Assembly (NCBI RefSeq): GCF_041200145.1
Contig: NZ_CP165734.1
Location: forward strand, 62,001 to 126,000
Origin: Bradyrhizobium sp. LLZ17
GTDB taxonomy: Bacteria; Pseudomonadota; Alphaproteobacteria; Rhizobiales; Xanthobacteraceae
Reading direction: 5' to 3'
DNA length: 64,000 nt
The notes beneath the pieces were generated by a model. The model was given only the letters and a program-made list of their open reading frames with translations, was not told the DNA's origin and did no database searches. Below are positions 26,769 to 36,101 of the stretch, in pieces (positions within the stretch are counted from its first letter, which is position 1; each line of letters starts with the position of its first letter). A program made the translations under genes and the position numbers.

Positions 26769-26924
26769 CGGTTCGCCTTGGCAAGAGCTAAGCGAGTCAC
26801 GCTGCCAATTAAATTCGGCGAGGGTTAACGATTCAGCCCAGCGCGCCAACGCCGACCTTGCATCAGCGGTTATCCACAGGACGATTGTGGGAGCGCGATG
26901 GGCGGGAGCCGCAGCCGATCCGTT

Positions 26925-27133
26925 GCCCGCGCATTTCCTTGTTTGTCCGGCTGCTTGCGTTGCAAATTACCTGTTCGCGCGCGAAGATTTCCCTGTTCCG
27001 ATTTGGCGCAGCGCAGGTGCAACCGTCGGGATCGCTTCGCGATTCCAAGGTCTTGCCCAGTTTGGGACCGCGCCGGCGAGCTGCGGCAGTCGCGCATTTC
27101 CCTGCACAATTCCCTGTTCGCAGGGATTTACCG
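26925..27133. repeat. Cluster of degenerate ATTTCCCTGTTC repeats, possible island edge
   Basis: Five related motifs occur in about 210 bp: GCGCATTTCCTTGTTTG, GCAAATTACCTGTTCGC, GAAGATTTCCCTGTTCC, GCGCATTTCCCTGCAC and AATTCCCTGTTCGCAGGGAT. The last forms a small hairpin (TCCCTG-TTCG-CAGGGA). They lie between the first gene of the phage operon and unrelated metabolic genes, so they may mark the right boundary. Also in this gap is the DnaA-like word TTATCCACA near 26870. Confidence 0.5.
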
Positions 27134-28351
27134 TTCATCCGCAATGATCTTGCCGTCGTTCGGCAGGGCGCCGGGGCCGACCAGCTCGACATTGCCGCCG
27201 AGCTTCGTCACCGCGCGCAAGCTGGCGGCGATCTCCTCGCGCAACACGTCGCTCGATGCATTTGTTTCGGCCTTCAATGTCATCGCATCGGTCTCGGCCT
27301 GGCGCGTGACGACCAGGCGCAATCTCCCGAGCGCGGGATGGCGCTTGCCGATCTCGGCGACCTGCTCGGGACGGACGAACATGCCTTTCACCTTGGTGGT
27401 CTGGTCGGCGCGGCCCATCCAGCCCTTGATGCGCATGTTGGTGCGCCCGCAACGGCTCGGGCCCGGCAGCGCCGCGGTGAGGTCGCCGAGCGCAAGCCGG
27501 ATCCAGGGATGATGTGGATCGAGCGAGGTCACCACGATCTCGCCGACGTCGCCGGCAACGACGGGATCGCCGGTGCCGGGCTTGACGATCTCCATGATCA
27601 AATCCTCGTTCACGACCATGCCGTCGCGCGCCGCAGTCTCGAAGGCGACGAGGCCGAGATCGGCGGTGCCGAAGGCCTGGTACGCGTCGATGCCGCGCGC
27701 CTTGATCTCGGCCTGGAGCGAGGGCGGGAAGGCGGCACCCGAGACCAGCGCGCGTTTGATCGAGGAGACGTCGCGGCCCGTACTTGCGGCGGCATCGAGC
27801 AATATCTTCAAGAAGTCCGGCGTGCCGCTATAGCCGACCGGCCGGTAGGCCTCGATCAGCTCGAACTGCTGCTCGGTATTGCCGGGCCCGGCCGGGATCA
27901 CGGCGCAGCCGAGCGCGCGCGCCGAGGAATCGAAGATGAAGCCGCCGGGGGTGAGATGATAGCTGAAGGTGTTGAGCACGACGTCGCCCTCCCGGAAACC
28001 GGCCGCGAACAGCGCCCGCGCGCCGCGCCACGGATCGGGCTGCCGTCCTTCCGGCTCGAAAATCGGGCCGGGCGAGGTGAACAGGCGGGCGAACGACCGC
28101 GGCGTCGCCGCCACGAAGCCGCCGAAGGGTGGGGACGCCCTGTGCAGGGCCGGCAGTTCCGACTTGCGCAGCACCGGCAGACCCGCCAGCGTCGCCCTGG
28201 AGGTCACGGCGGCCGGATCGACGCCGCTGAGCCGCTCGGCATAAGCGGGCGCGGCCATCGCGCTGCGCAGCACGTCCGGCAGGCGGGAGAACAGCTCGGC
28301 CTCGCGCGCGGCGTGCTCGCGCGTCTCGAGAGCGTCGTAATGGGCGGTCAT
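27128..28351 (-). CDS. Phenylacetate-CoA ligase-like AMP-dependent enzyme
   Basis: A 407-aa ANL-superfamily ligase that activates a carboxylic acid through an acyl-AMP and transfers it to CoA. It is PaaK-like in size. Visible family blocks are FNTFSYHLTPGGFIFD-type substrate region, GYSGTPDFLKIL, the YQAFGTADLGLVAFE adenylate motif and the C-terminal hinge region with DQTTKVKGMFVRPEQVAEI. The usual glycine/serine-rich ATP loop is replaced by LFTSPGPIFEPEG, as in the PaaK group. It is monocistronic, divergent to an AGE epimerase and convergent with nothing. Substrate is probably an aromatic or aryl-acetic acid; this is inferred from family only. Confidence 0.84.
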   Translation of the reverse strand: MTAHYDALETREHAAREAELFSRLPDVLRSAMAAPAYAERLSGVDPAAVTSRATLAGLPVLRKSELPALHRASPPFGGFVAATPRSFARLFTSPGPIFEPEGRQPDPWRGARALFAAGFREGDVVLNTFSYHLTPGGFIFDSSARALGCAVIPAGPGNTEQQFELIEAYRPVGYSGTPDFLKILLDAAASTGRDVSSIKRALVSGAAFPPSLQAEIKARGIDAYQAFGTADLGLVAFETAARDGMVVNEDLIMEIVKPGTGDPVVAGDVGEIVVTSLDPHHPWIRLALGDLTAALPGPSRCGRTNMRIKGWMGRADQTTKVKGMFVRPEQVAEIGKRHPALGRLRLVVTRQAETDAMTLKAETNASSDVLREEIAASLRAVTKLGGNVELVGPGALPNDGKIIADER

Positions 28352-28437
28352 GGCTGATCTTCCCGGGTTGGCATCCGTTGCACGCCGCCGCTGGCATCGG
28401 TATCAGACGGCCATTGTCGGGGATTGAAGAGGACGTG

Positions 28438-29592
28438 ATGGCGGAGGAACGAATGGTTGCGGCGGACGAAACGGCTGACGTGGTCGCGCGCCTGAAGCGC
28501 CGCATGATCGGCGAGGCGCTGCCGCTGTGGTCGACCGTCGGCTGGGACGCCGCCTCGGGAGGGTTCATCGACCGGCTGCACCGCGACGGCACGGCGGATC
28601 CGGCCGCGCCGCGCCGCGTGTTCGTGCAGGCCCGGCAGATCTATTGCTACGCCAAGGCCGCGCAGATGGGCTGGTACCCGGAGGGCCGCGCCATCGCGCT
28701 GAAGGGGCTCGAGCACCTGCTCGCCAAGGCAAAGGCTCCCGACGGCCAACCCGGCTATGTGCACCGGCTGACGCCGGAGGGCGCGGTGCTGGATTCGCGG
28801 CGGGACGCCTATGACCACGCCTTCATCCTGTTTGCGCTCGCAACGGTTTATTCGCTCGACAAGGACGCCCAGATTCGCGCCGAGATCGACGCGCTGCTCG
28901 CCTTTCTCGACGGCCATCTGCGTTCGCCGCATGGCGGTGTCCACGAAGGTCTGCCGGTCTCGCTGCCGCGCCGGCAGAACCCGCACATGCACCTGTTCGA
29001 GGCGATGATCGCGTGTTTCGACGCGACCCACGATCTGTCGTTCCAGAACCGGGCCGGCGAGTTCTTCGCGCTGTTCCTCGCCAATCTCTACGACAAGCAG
29101 ACGCGCGCGCTCGGCGAATATTTCGAGGAGGACTGGTCGAAGATCGAGCCTGTTAGCGTCGAGGCCGGCCATCAGGCGGAATGGGTCTGGCTGCTGAAGG
29201 GGTTTGAACGCATCACGGGCTGCCCGACCGGACAGCGGCGCAGCGAACTGCTGGCAACCGCGCTGCGCTACCGCGACACGGCTACCGGCTGCCTGGTCGA
29301 CGAGGGCGACGACACCGGCAACATCCGCCGTAGTACGCGCCGGCTGTGGCCGCAGACCGAGATCGCGAAGGCGTGGATTGCGCAGGCTGAATCCGGCGAG
29401 GCGGGCGCGGCGGAGGAAGCGCGCGCGGCGCTGGTGCGGCTGGAACGGCATTATCTCAGCCATCCCGTGCGGGGCGGCTGGTACGATCAGTTCGATCGCG
29501 ACGGCAAATCGCTGATCGACACCATTCCTGCGTCGTCGTTCTATCATGTTCTCTGCGCAGTCGCGGAAGCGGAGCAGGTGTTGGAAGGTTAG
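28438..29592 (+). CDS. AGE-family sugar epimerase/isomerase
   Basis: A 384-aa enzyme of the N-acylglucosamine-2-epimerase/mannose isomerase family, an (alpha/alpha)6 barrel. Landmarks are RVFVQARQIYCYA, YDHAFILFALA, QNPHMHLFEA, GHQAEWVWLL and RLWPQTEIAKAW, containing the conserved His/Glu/Arg active-site residues. It interconverts aldose and ketose or epimerises an N-acyl sugar in the cytoplasm. The ATG chosen follows GAGGACGTG; an upstream in-frame ATG adds 20 residues. Divergent from the PaaK-like gene. Confidence 0.87.
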   Translation: MAEERMVAADETADVVARLKRRMIGEALPLWSTVGWDAASGGFIDRLHRDGTADPAAPRRVFVQARQIYCYAKAAQMGWYPEGRAIALKGLEHLLAKAKAPDGQPGYVHRLTPEGAVLDSRRDAYDHAFILFALATVYSLDKDAQIRAEIDALLAFLDGHLRSPHGGVHEGLPVSLPRRQNPHMHLFEAMIACFDATHDLSFQNRAGEFFALFLANLYDKQTRALGEYFEEDWSKIEPVSVEAGHQAEWVWLLKGFERITGCPTGQRRSELLATALRYRDTATGCLVDEGDDTGNIRRSTRRLWPQTEIAKAWIAQAESGEAGAAEEARAALVRLERHYLSHPVRGGWYDQFDRDGKSLIDTIPASSFYHVLCAVAEAEQVLEG

Positions 29593-29652
29593 AGCTCTTT
29601 TGTTTCGACGCGTTTTCTTCACGCGAACGGGTTCCCACTTCGCTTGAAAACG

Positions 29653-30492
29653 CTATAGCCAGCGCTTGCGGCGCTTGAAGCTCTTGAGGTTCTTGAAGCT
29701 CTTGCGTTGGTCGCCGGCGCCGCCGAGATAGAACTCCTTGACGTCCTCGTTGTCCCGGAGTTCGTCGGCGGTGCCGTCGAGCACGACCTTGCCCTGCTCC
29801 ATGATGTAGCCGTGACTCGCGACCGACAGTGCTGCGCGCGCGTTCTGCTCGACCAGCAGGATGGTGACGCCGAGGTCGCGGTTGATCTTCTGGATGATCG
29901 AGAACACCTCTTTCACCAGCAACGGCGACAGGCCCATCGACGGCTCGTCCATCAAAATCATCTTCGGGCGCGCCATCAGCGCGCGGCCGATCGCGAGCAT
30001 CTGCTGCTCGCCGCCGGAGAGATAGCCGGCAAGGCCGGTGCGCTCCTTCAGGCGCGGAAAATAGTTGAAGACCATATCGAGATCGGCATCGACCTCGCCG
30101 TCTCGGCGCGTAAAGGCGCCGAGCTTGAGGTTCTCCAGCGATGTCATGTCCGCGACGATGCGCCGGCCCTCCATCACCTGGAAGATGCCGCGGCGGACGA
30201 TCTTGTCGGGGTCGATGCCGTTGATCCGCTCGCCTTCGAACAGGATTTCGCCACGCGTGACCTCGCCATCCTCCGTCTTGAGCAGCCCCGAGATCGCCTT
30301 CAGCGTCGTCGACTTGCCGGCGCCGTTGGCACCCAACAGCGCCACGATCGCGCCCTTGGGCACGTCGAGGCTGAGGCCGCGCAGCACCAGGATGACGTCG
30401 TCATAGACGACCTCGATGTTGCGCACGCCGAGCAGCGGCGGCGCGGGCACGATGCTGGGCGAGGAGCGCTCGATGTGGGCCGTTTCACTCAT
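29653..30492 (-). CDS. livF: Branched-chain amino-acid-type ABC transporter ATP-binding protein (LivF-like)
   Basis: A 279-aa ABC ATPase with Walker A LLGANGAGKST, signature YLSGGEQQMLAIGRALM, Walker B ILMDEPSMGLSPLLV and the His-switch-region VEQNARAALSV. The LivF-type family carries high-affinity branched-chain amino acids or aromatic acids. A basic C-terminal tail (FKNLKSFKRRKRWL) extends beyond the usual length. It is the last gene of the operon, separated from the binding-protein gene by about 150 bp carrying a palindromic repeat. It should pair with the LivG protein encoded at the operon's start. Confidence 0.93.
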   Translation of the reverse strand: MSETAHIERSSPSIVPAPPLLGVRNIEVVYDDVILVLRGLSLDVPKGAIVALLGANGAGKSTTLKAISGLLKTEDGEVTRGEILFEGERINGIDPDKIVRRGIFQVMEGRRIVADMTSLENLKLGAFTRRDGEVDADLDMVFNYFPRLKERTGLAGYLSGGEQQMLAIGRALMARPKMILMDEPSMGLSPLLVKEVFSIIQKINRDLGVTILLVEQNARAALSVASHGYIMEQGKVVLDGTADELRDNEDVKEFYLGGAGDQRKSFKNLKSFKRRKRWL

Positions 30493-30530
30493 GGTCAGAT
30501 ACTCTCTCGATGTCGTCGCAGCTTCCTCCA

Positions 30531-30631
30531 GTCATTCCGGGGCGGTCCGCAGGACCGAACCCGGAATCTCGAGGTTCTCAGGTGCGCAATTGCGCACCAT
30601 AGTTCGATGCCGCGCATCGCCCCGGAAGACG
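30531..30631. repeat. Palindromic intergenic repeat, family A, copy 1
   Basis: This carries GGTGCGCAATTGCGCACC inside a longer inverted-repeat block that begins GTCATTCCGG. The same core, inverted, occurs at 39937-40043 with only a few changes over about 42 bp. A dispersed Bradyrhizobium-style hairpin element. Confidence 0.8.
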
Positions 30632-30645
30632 AGCTGGTTACGTGC

Positions 30646-31929
30646 TCACCACCCCAGCAAGTCCGGCTTGCGCGGCAGCTCGACGGTCTTGACCTTCTCG
30701 AGCTTGATCGCGCCCTTGGCCATGAGATCATTGAGGTCGCCGTCGGTCGCGCCTGATATCTTGGTGCGGTAGAGATCGACTTTCAGCGTGCCGCGGTGGT
30801 CCTTGTCGGTCCAGGTCGACGGGTTGCAGACGCCTTCCAGGCCGGCCGGCACCCAATCCTTCTTCTGGTAGAATCCCTTCACGACGTTGTCGCCGCTGGC
30901 GCCGCCGTTCTTGGCGGCCCAATCGAGCGCCTCCTTCATGTACATCGCCGAGCAGACCGCGGCGACGTAATGCACGGGGCGATAGACCTTGCCGGTGGGA
31001 TCGGACATCTTCGAGATTTCCATCACCGTCTTCATGCCCGGCGCATCGCCGCCCCAGCTCACCGCGGTGCGCAAGGGGAAGATCACGCCGTTGGCGGCAT
31101 CGCCCGCGGTCTTGGCGGCGTTCTCGTCCATGCCCCAGACATTCCCGAGGAACTGGATGTCCACACCGGCGGTCTTGCAGGCCTTCATCACCGAGATGTT
31201 GGAGGCCGCGGTGTTGCCGAGATAAGCGTAGTTGGCGCCTGATGACTTCAGGCTCAGGCACTGCGCGCTGTAGTCACCCGGCGCCAGCGCGAACACCAGC
31301 GGCGGCAGCACTTCGAAGCCAAGCTCCTGCGCCATGGCTTCGCCGGCGGCCTTCGGCGCGTTCGGATAGGGATGGTTGGCGCCCATATGCACGAATTTCG
31401 GCTTGCCGGGCTTGCCTTTCGCCTTCCAGTCCTCGGCCGCCCAAATCAACATGGCGCGCAGCGAATCCGAATAGCTCGGGCCGTAGAAGAAATTGTAGGG
31501 CGCGGGCTTGGCCTTGCCGCTGACGCCTTCGGGATCGGTCAGCGCCGCGGCGTAGGAGCCGGACATGTCGGGGATCTTGTCCTGGGCAAGGAAGCCGGTC
31601 AGCGCCTCGGTGTCCGCCGTGCCCCAGCCCATGATCGCCGCGACCTTGGAGTCCGGCGCCGACCATTTCTTGTACAGCGCGATCGCCTTCGGCACCTGGT
31701 AGCCGTAATCGTTGGTATCGACGCTGAGCTGCTTGCCGCCGATGCCGCCATTCTTGTTGACCCACGCAAAGGTGTCGGCGACGGCCTGGCCATAGGGCGT
31801 GCCGACGTCGGAGGTGCCGCCGGAGTAATCGGCGAGATGCCCGATCGCGATCTGCGCCTGCGCGCTCGCCGAGAACGCGGCGATCGCCAGCACAAGCGAT
31901 GCGGTGCTCAAAAGAGATTTTGTCTTCAT
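30646..31929 (-). CDS. ABC transporter substrate-binding protein (Peripla_BP_6 family)
   Basis: A 427-aa periplasmic binding protein with a signal peptide (MKTKSLLSTASLVLAI...SASAQA). The mature region begins QIAIGHLADYSGGTSDVG and has the two-lobe type-I fold expected for leucine/isoleucine/valine- or aromatic-acid-binding proteins. The GGAGGAGG site just before the ATG makes the start firm; a longer frame upstream is wrong. It lies between LivM and LivF of the same operon. Ligand unknown; the co-encoded acyl-CoA ligase suggests a carboxylic acid. Confidence 0.9.
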   Translation of the reverse strand: MKTKSLLSTASLVLAIAAFSASAQAQIAIGHLADYSGGTSDVGTPYGQAVADTFAWVNKNGGIGGKQLSVDTNDYGYQVPKAIALYKKWSAPDSKVAAIMGWGTADTEALTGFLAQDKIPDMSGSYAAALTDPEGVSGKAKPAPYNFFYGPSYSDSLRAMLIWAAEDWKAKGKPGKPKFVHMGANHPYPNAPKAAGEAMAQELGFEVLPPLVFALAPGDYSAQCLSLKSSGANYAYLGNTAASNISVMKACKTAGVDIQFLGNVWGMDENAAKTAGDAANGVIFPLRTAVSWGGDAPGMKTVMEISKMSDPTGKVYRPVHYVAAVCSAMYMKEALDWAAKNGGASGDNVVKGFYQKKDWVPAGLEGVCNPSTWTDKDHRGTLKVDLYRTKISGATDGDLNDLMAKGAIKLEKVKTVELPRKPDLLGW

Positions 31930-31976
31930 GGGTTGCCTCCTCCTGTTTGTTTGTTGGTTGGCGAGTTTGCCCGCGC

Positions 31977-33050
31977 TCAATGCGAGAACGGGTAGAGTTT
32001 CCAGTAGGCCTTGATCTGCCGCCAGCGATGCGCGAGGCCGTCAGGCTCGAACATCAAAAACGCGATGATGATCACCCCGATCGCGATCTCGCGCAGGAAG
32101 GTGATGTTGTTGTTGAGCGAGAGCGCCTTGTCGATCGCGCCACCCTTCAGTGAGAGGCTGATGAACTCCATCGCTTCCGGCAGCAGCACCACGAAGGCGG
32201 TGCCCATCAGCGTGCCCATGATCGAGCCGGTGCCCCCGATGATGATCATGGCGAGGAACAGGATCGAACGCTCGATGCCGAAGCCTTCCTGCGAGACCAC
32301 GAGCTGGTAATGCGCGTAGAGCGCGCCCGCGATGCCGGCGAAGAAGGCGGCGAGGCCAAACGACAGCGTGCGGTATTTGGTGAGATTGATGCCCATGATC
32401 TCGGCGGAGAGATAGTGGTCGCGAATTGCCACCAGTGCGCGGCCGTCGCGGGTGCGCATCAGATTGGTGACAAGGACGTAGCTCGCGATCACATAGGCCA
32501 GCACGACATAGAAATATTGCCTGTCGCCGCGCAGCGCGTAACCGAAGATCGAGAACGGGTTGGCGCTCGCCGGCACCGAGCCGCCGGTGAACCACTCCGC
32601 GCGGGAGAAGAAGTCGAGCAGGATGTATTGCGCGGCGAGCGTCGCGATCACGAGGTAGAGCCCCTTCAATCGTGCTGCCGGGATGCCGAAGACGAGGCCG
32701 ACCAGCGCGGTGACGGCGCCGGCGAGCGGGATCGCGAAGAACACCGGGATCGGCGCGTTGTTGGAGATGTAGGCCGAGGTGAAGGCGCCGAGCAGGAAGA
32801 AGGCGGCGTGCCCGATCGATATCTGGCCGGTGAATCCGACCAGGATGTTCAGCCCAAGCGCCGCGATCGAGAAGATGCCGATCTGGATCAGGATGCTGAG
32901 CCAGTAGCCGCCAAGGATTTGCGGTACGAGGCAAAGCAGAAGCACGCCGACGATCGCGAAGTTGCGGCTGGTCGTGGTGGGGAAGATCGTGGTGTCCGCG
33001 GCATACGATGTGCGGAAATCACCAGCAGGGATGAGGGCAGGGCCGGCCAT
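31977..33050 (-). CDS. livM: ABC transporter permease (LivM-like)
   Basis: A 357-aa inner-membrane permease with about nine to ten hydrophobic segments. It has the LivM pattern LNILVGFTGQISIGHAAFF, GLYLVIATLAAQYIL and IIIGGTGSIMGTLMGT. The short EAA-like cytoplasmic loop (RDHYLSAEIMGIN) contacts the ATPases. Its start lies three bases after the LivH stop, and the binding-protein gene follows 47 bases downstream. It forms the translocation pore with LivH. The C-terminus ends in a polar tail (WKLYPFSH). Confidence 0.92.
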   Translation of the reverse strand: MAGPALIPAGDFRTSYAADTTIFPTTTSRNFAIVGVLLLCLVPQILGGYWLSILIQIGIFSIAALGLNILVGFTGQISIGHAAFFLLGAFTSAYISNNAPIPVFFAIPLAGAVTALVGLVFGIPAARLKGLYLVIATLAAQYILLDFFSRAEWFTGGSVPASANPFSIFGYALRGDRQYFYVVLAYVIASYVLVTNLMRTRDGRALVAIRDHYLSAEIMGINLTKYRTLSFGLAAFFAGIAGALYAHYQLVVSQEGFGIERSILFLAMIIIGGTGSIMGTLMGTAFVVLLPEAMEFISLSLKGGAIDKALSLNNNITFLREIAIGVIIIAFLMFEPDGLAHRWRQIKAYWKLYPFSH

Positions 33051-33053
33051 GGA

Positions 33054-33947
33054 TCAGATCCGCTCGATGTCGTGGGTGCCGAACAGGCCATACGGCTTGA
33101 TCATCAGCACGATGATGAGGACGTAGAACGGCGCGATCTCATAGAGATTGCCCCAGTGCAGATATTCGCTGTCGACATATTGGGCGATGTTCTCGAGCAG
33201 TCCGATGATGATGCCGCCGAGCACGGCGCCGCCGACGGAATCGAGCCCGCCGAGGATCGCCGCCGGAAACACCTTGATGCCATAACTCGCAAGGCCCGAC
33301 GACACCCCGTTCACCACGGCGACCACGACGCCGGCCACCGCCGACACCGTCGCCGAGATCGCCCAGGCCATCGCAAAGACGCTCTTCACGGAGATGCCGA
33401 GCGATTGCGCCACCTGCTGGTTGAATGCGGTGGCGCGCATCGCAAGGCCGTATTTCGAGGCGCGGAAGAACCAGGCCATGCCGATCATCATGGCGATCGA
33501 GACCACGAGGCTCATGACATAGACGGTCTGGATCTGGAGGCCGAACAGGCTCACCGACTGGCTCTCGAACACACGCGGGAACGGCTGCGGATTGACGCCG
33601 AACATCCATTTCAGCGTGGCCTGGAGCACGGTCGAGAGACCGATCGTCACCATGATCACGGAGATGATGGGTTCGCCGATCATCGGCCGCAGGATCAGCA
33701 CCTGGATCGCGATGCCGAACACGAACATGAACACCAGCGTCAAGGGCATGCCGACCCAGAACGGCACCTGGTATTTCGCCAGCAACGTCCAGCACACCCA
33801 GGCGCCGACCAGCAACAGCTCGCCCTGCGCGAAGTTGACAACCTGCGTGGCCTTGTAGATCAGCACAAACGACATCGCGACCACGCCATAGAGCGTGCCG
33901 ACCACGAGGCCGTTGACCAGGAGCTGGATGAGGAAGGCGGTGTTCAT
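33054..33947 (-). CDS. livH: ABC transporter permease (LivH-like)
   Basis: A 297-aa permease with the LivH signature VGTLYGVVAMSFVLIYKATQ followed by FAQGELLLVG near the N-terminus and GGLDSVGGAVLGGIIIGLLE near the C-terminus. About eight membrane segments. The start at MNTAFLIQ is preferred over an in-frame ATG eight codons upstream. It is the middle gene of the Liv-type operon: upstream is the acyl-CoA ligase, across about 220 bp holding a repeat; downstream is LivM. Confidence 0.92.
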   Translation of the reverse strand: MNTAFLIQLLVNGLVVGTLYGVVAMSFVLIYKATQVVNFAQGELLLVGAWVCWTLLAKYQVPFWVGMPLTLVFMFVFGIAIQVLILRPMIGEPIISVIMVTIGLSTVLQATLKWMFGVNPQPFPRVFESQSVSLFGLQIQTVYVMSLVVSIAMMIGMAWFFRASKYGLAMRATAFNQQVAQSLGISVKSVFAMAWAISATVSAVAGVVVAVVNGVSSGLASYGIKVFPAAILGGLDSVGGAVLGGIIIGLLENIAQYVDSEYLHWGNLYEIAPFYVLIIVLMIKPYGLFGTHDIERI

Positions 33948-33984
33948 GTCGCTGTCCGCGCAAAATGCCAAGACGATGACGGTG

Positions 33985-34137
33985 CACCCTCTCCCCCTGT
34001 GGGAGAGGGTGGCTTCGCGGAGCGAAGCCGGGGGAGGGGTTCTCTCGGCAGTGTCGGTGCGGGGAGAGCACCCCTCACCCGAGTGAGGTTGTGGCTGATG
34101 GCGGAGATGCCCTCTCCCACAAGGGGAGAGGGCGCAT
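33985..34137. repeat. Intergenic inverted-repeat block, family B, copy 1
   Basis: It consists of nested hairpins of the type CCCTCTCCC...GGGAGAGGG and GGCTTCGCGGAGCGAAGCC. Two related blocks occur at 42098-42232 and 51459-51595. These GC-rich dispersed repeats sit between genes and can fold in RNA. Confidence 0.75.
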
Positions 34138-34170
34138 TAGCTCGCACCGCGCTGATTGCCAGGGAAGCGC

Positions 34171-36101
34171 TCACTCCGCAGCCTCCGCCAGATGCCCGTG
34201 TCCGCCGAGGTCGACCACCCGTAATGTCGTACGCACGCGCTGGGTAGTGCCGTCCTGAAACCGGATCGTCGTGTCGACGGGGATATCGGAGTCGCCGCGG
34301 TAGATCGCGTTGATGATGCCTTCGTATTTCTCGTTGATGACGCTGCGGCGTACTTTTCGGGTGCGGGTGAGCTCGCCGTCGTCGGCGTCAAGCTCCTTGT
34401 AGAGTAGCAGGAAGCGCGAAATGCGCTGCGCCGGCGGCAGGGTGGCATTGACGGTTTCGACCTCGTTGCGGAGCAGGGCGTAAACCTCCGGCCGTGAGGC
34501 GAGGTCGCTGTAGGTCGTGAAGGAGAGCCGGTTCTTCTCCGCCCATTTCGAGATGATGGAATAGCGGATGCAGATCATCGCCGCGAGCGCGTCACGGCCG
34601 GCGCCGAGCACCACCGCTTCCGCGATATAGGGCGAAAATTTCAGCTTGTTCTCGATGAACTGCGGCGAGAAGCGCTCGCCGCGCGAGGTTTCGGCGAGGT
34701 CCTTGATGCGGTCGATGACGACGAGCTGGCGGTTCGCGTTGAAGTATCCCGCGTCGCCCGACAGCATCCAGCCGTCCCTGATGTCGGCGGCGCTTGCTTC
34801 CGGGCTCTTGTAGTAGCCCAGGAACATATTGGGATGCCGCACCACGATCTCGCCGACGCCATGGACGTCGGCATTGTCGATGCGGATCTCGATGTTGTCA
34901 GCCATCGGCACGCCAGTGGTATCAGGGTCGACCTTGCCCTCGGGATGCAGGGTGTAGGCGCCGAGCAGTTCCGTCTGGCCGTAGAGCGTGCGCAGCGGCA
35001 CGCCCATCGCCTGGAAGAATTTGATGGTATCGGGCCCGAGCGCCGCGCCGCCCGTTGCGGCCGAGCGCAGGCGGGTGAAGCCGAGGCGGTCGCGCAGCGC
35101 ACGGAACAGGATTGCATCGGCAAAGCCGGAGCGCTTGCCGTGGCCGAGAGCGGCGAGGCCCGTTTTCATGCCCACGTCGAACAGGCGTTGCTTGAACGGC
35201 GTCGCGTCCATCACCTTGGCGCGGACGTCGGCCGCGATCGATTCCAGACGCGTGGCGCAAACAGCACGAATGTCGGCGCGATCTCGCGCAGATCGTTCAT
35301 CATCGTGTCGGGCTCTTCGACGAAGTTGATCTTCATCCGGCACAACAGGCCTTTGCCGAGCACATAGACCTGCTCCATGATCCAGGGCAGCGGCAGCACG
35401 GAGACATATTCGTCGTCCGGTCCCTTCGGGTCGAAGGCGAGATAGGTCGCGCAATGGCGGAGCACGCGGCCGGCGGCGAGCATCGCGAGCTTCGGATGCG
35501 AGGTGGTACCCGACGTGGTGCAGAGGATCGCAACGTCCTCGCCCCTGGTCGCGTCCACCAGCCGGTCGTAAAGCTTGGGTTCCCGTACAGCGCGCGCCCG
35601 GCCGAGCTCGGCAAACGTGTCCGCCGACATCAGCCGCGGATCCTCATATTTCCGCATGCCGCGCGGATCGGAATAGATGATGTGCTTCAATCTTGGCACG
35701 CGGTCGGCAAGCATAAGCAGCTTGTCGACTTGCTCCTCGTCCTCGGCAAAGACGAGCTGCGCTTCGCCGTAGTTGAGGAGATAGGCGGCTTCTTCGTCCA
35801 GCACATCGCGATAGAGCCCGAGGCTCAATCCGCCGATCGCGTGGGTGGCGATTTCCGCCGCGACCCAGTCCGGCCGGTTGTCGCCGATGATGCCGATGAC
35901 ATTTTCGCGCCCGAGGCCCAGTTCGACGAGGCCGAGTGCGAAGTCGCGCACCCGCGCCTGGTAGTCGTTCCAGGTGAAGGGGCGCCACAGCCCAAGATCC
36001 TTCTCGCGCAGCGCGATCTCGTTGCCGTGCTCCTTCGCATTCAGCCGGAGCATCTTGGGATAGGTGTCGGCCTGCGCGACGCGGCCCGCATAGTCCATCA
36101 T
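34171..36101 (-). pseudogene. Long-chain acyl-CoA synthetase (AMP-dependent), interrupted by one frameshift
   Basis: Two frames cover one ANL-family ligase of about 643 aa. The N-terminal frame (MMDYAGRVAQADTYP...) holds the ATP loop CTTSGTTSHPK and reaches FAPRVW. The C-terminal frame picks up as ESIAADVRAKVMD and holds YGQTELLGAY, SGDAGYF and DRIKDLAETSRGE. Restoring a single G in the Trp-Glu codons near 35244 (TGG-GAA read as TGG-AA) joins them perfectly. It would activate a fatty or aromatic acid to its CoA ester in the cytoplasm, after uptake by the surrounding Liv-type transporter. The start overlaps LivG by four bases. It could be a real mutation or a sequencing error. Confidence 0.85.

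Noticed and set aside
9400..27200. Integrase and att sites of a complete prophage
   Set aside because: No tyrosine or serine recombinase frame and no tRNA gene or clear direct-repeat pair was found at either edge of the island.
32310..34247. Plus-strand frame of 645 codons across LivM/LivH
   Set aside because: The product is His/Asp/Arg-rich low-complexity typical of the reverse complement of membrane-protein genes. The permease genes opposite carry clear motifs.
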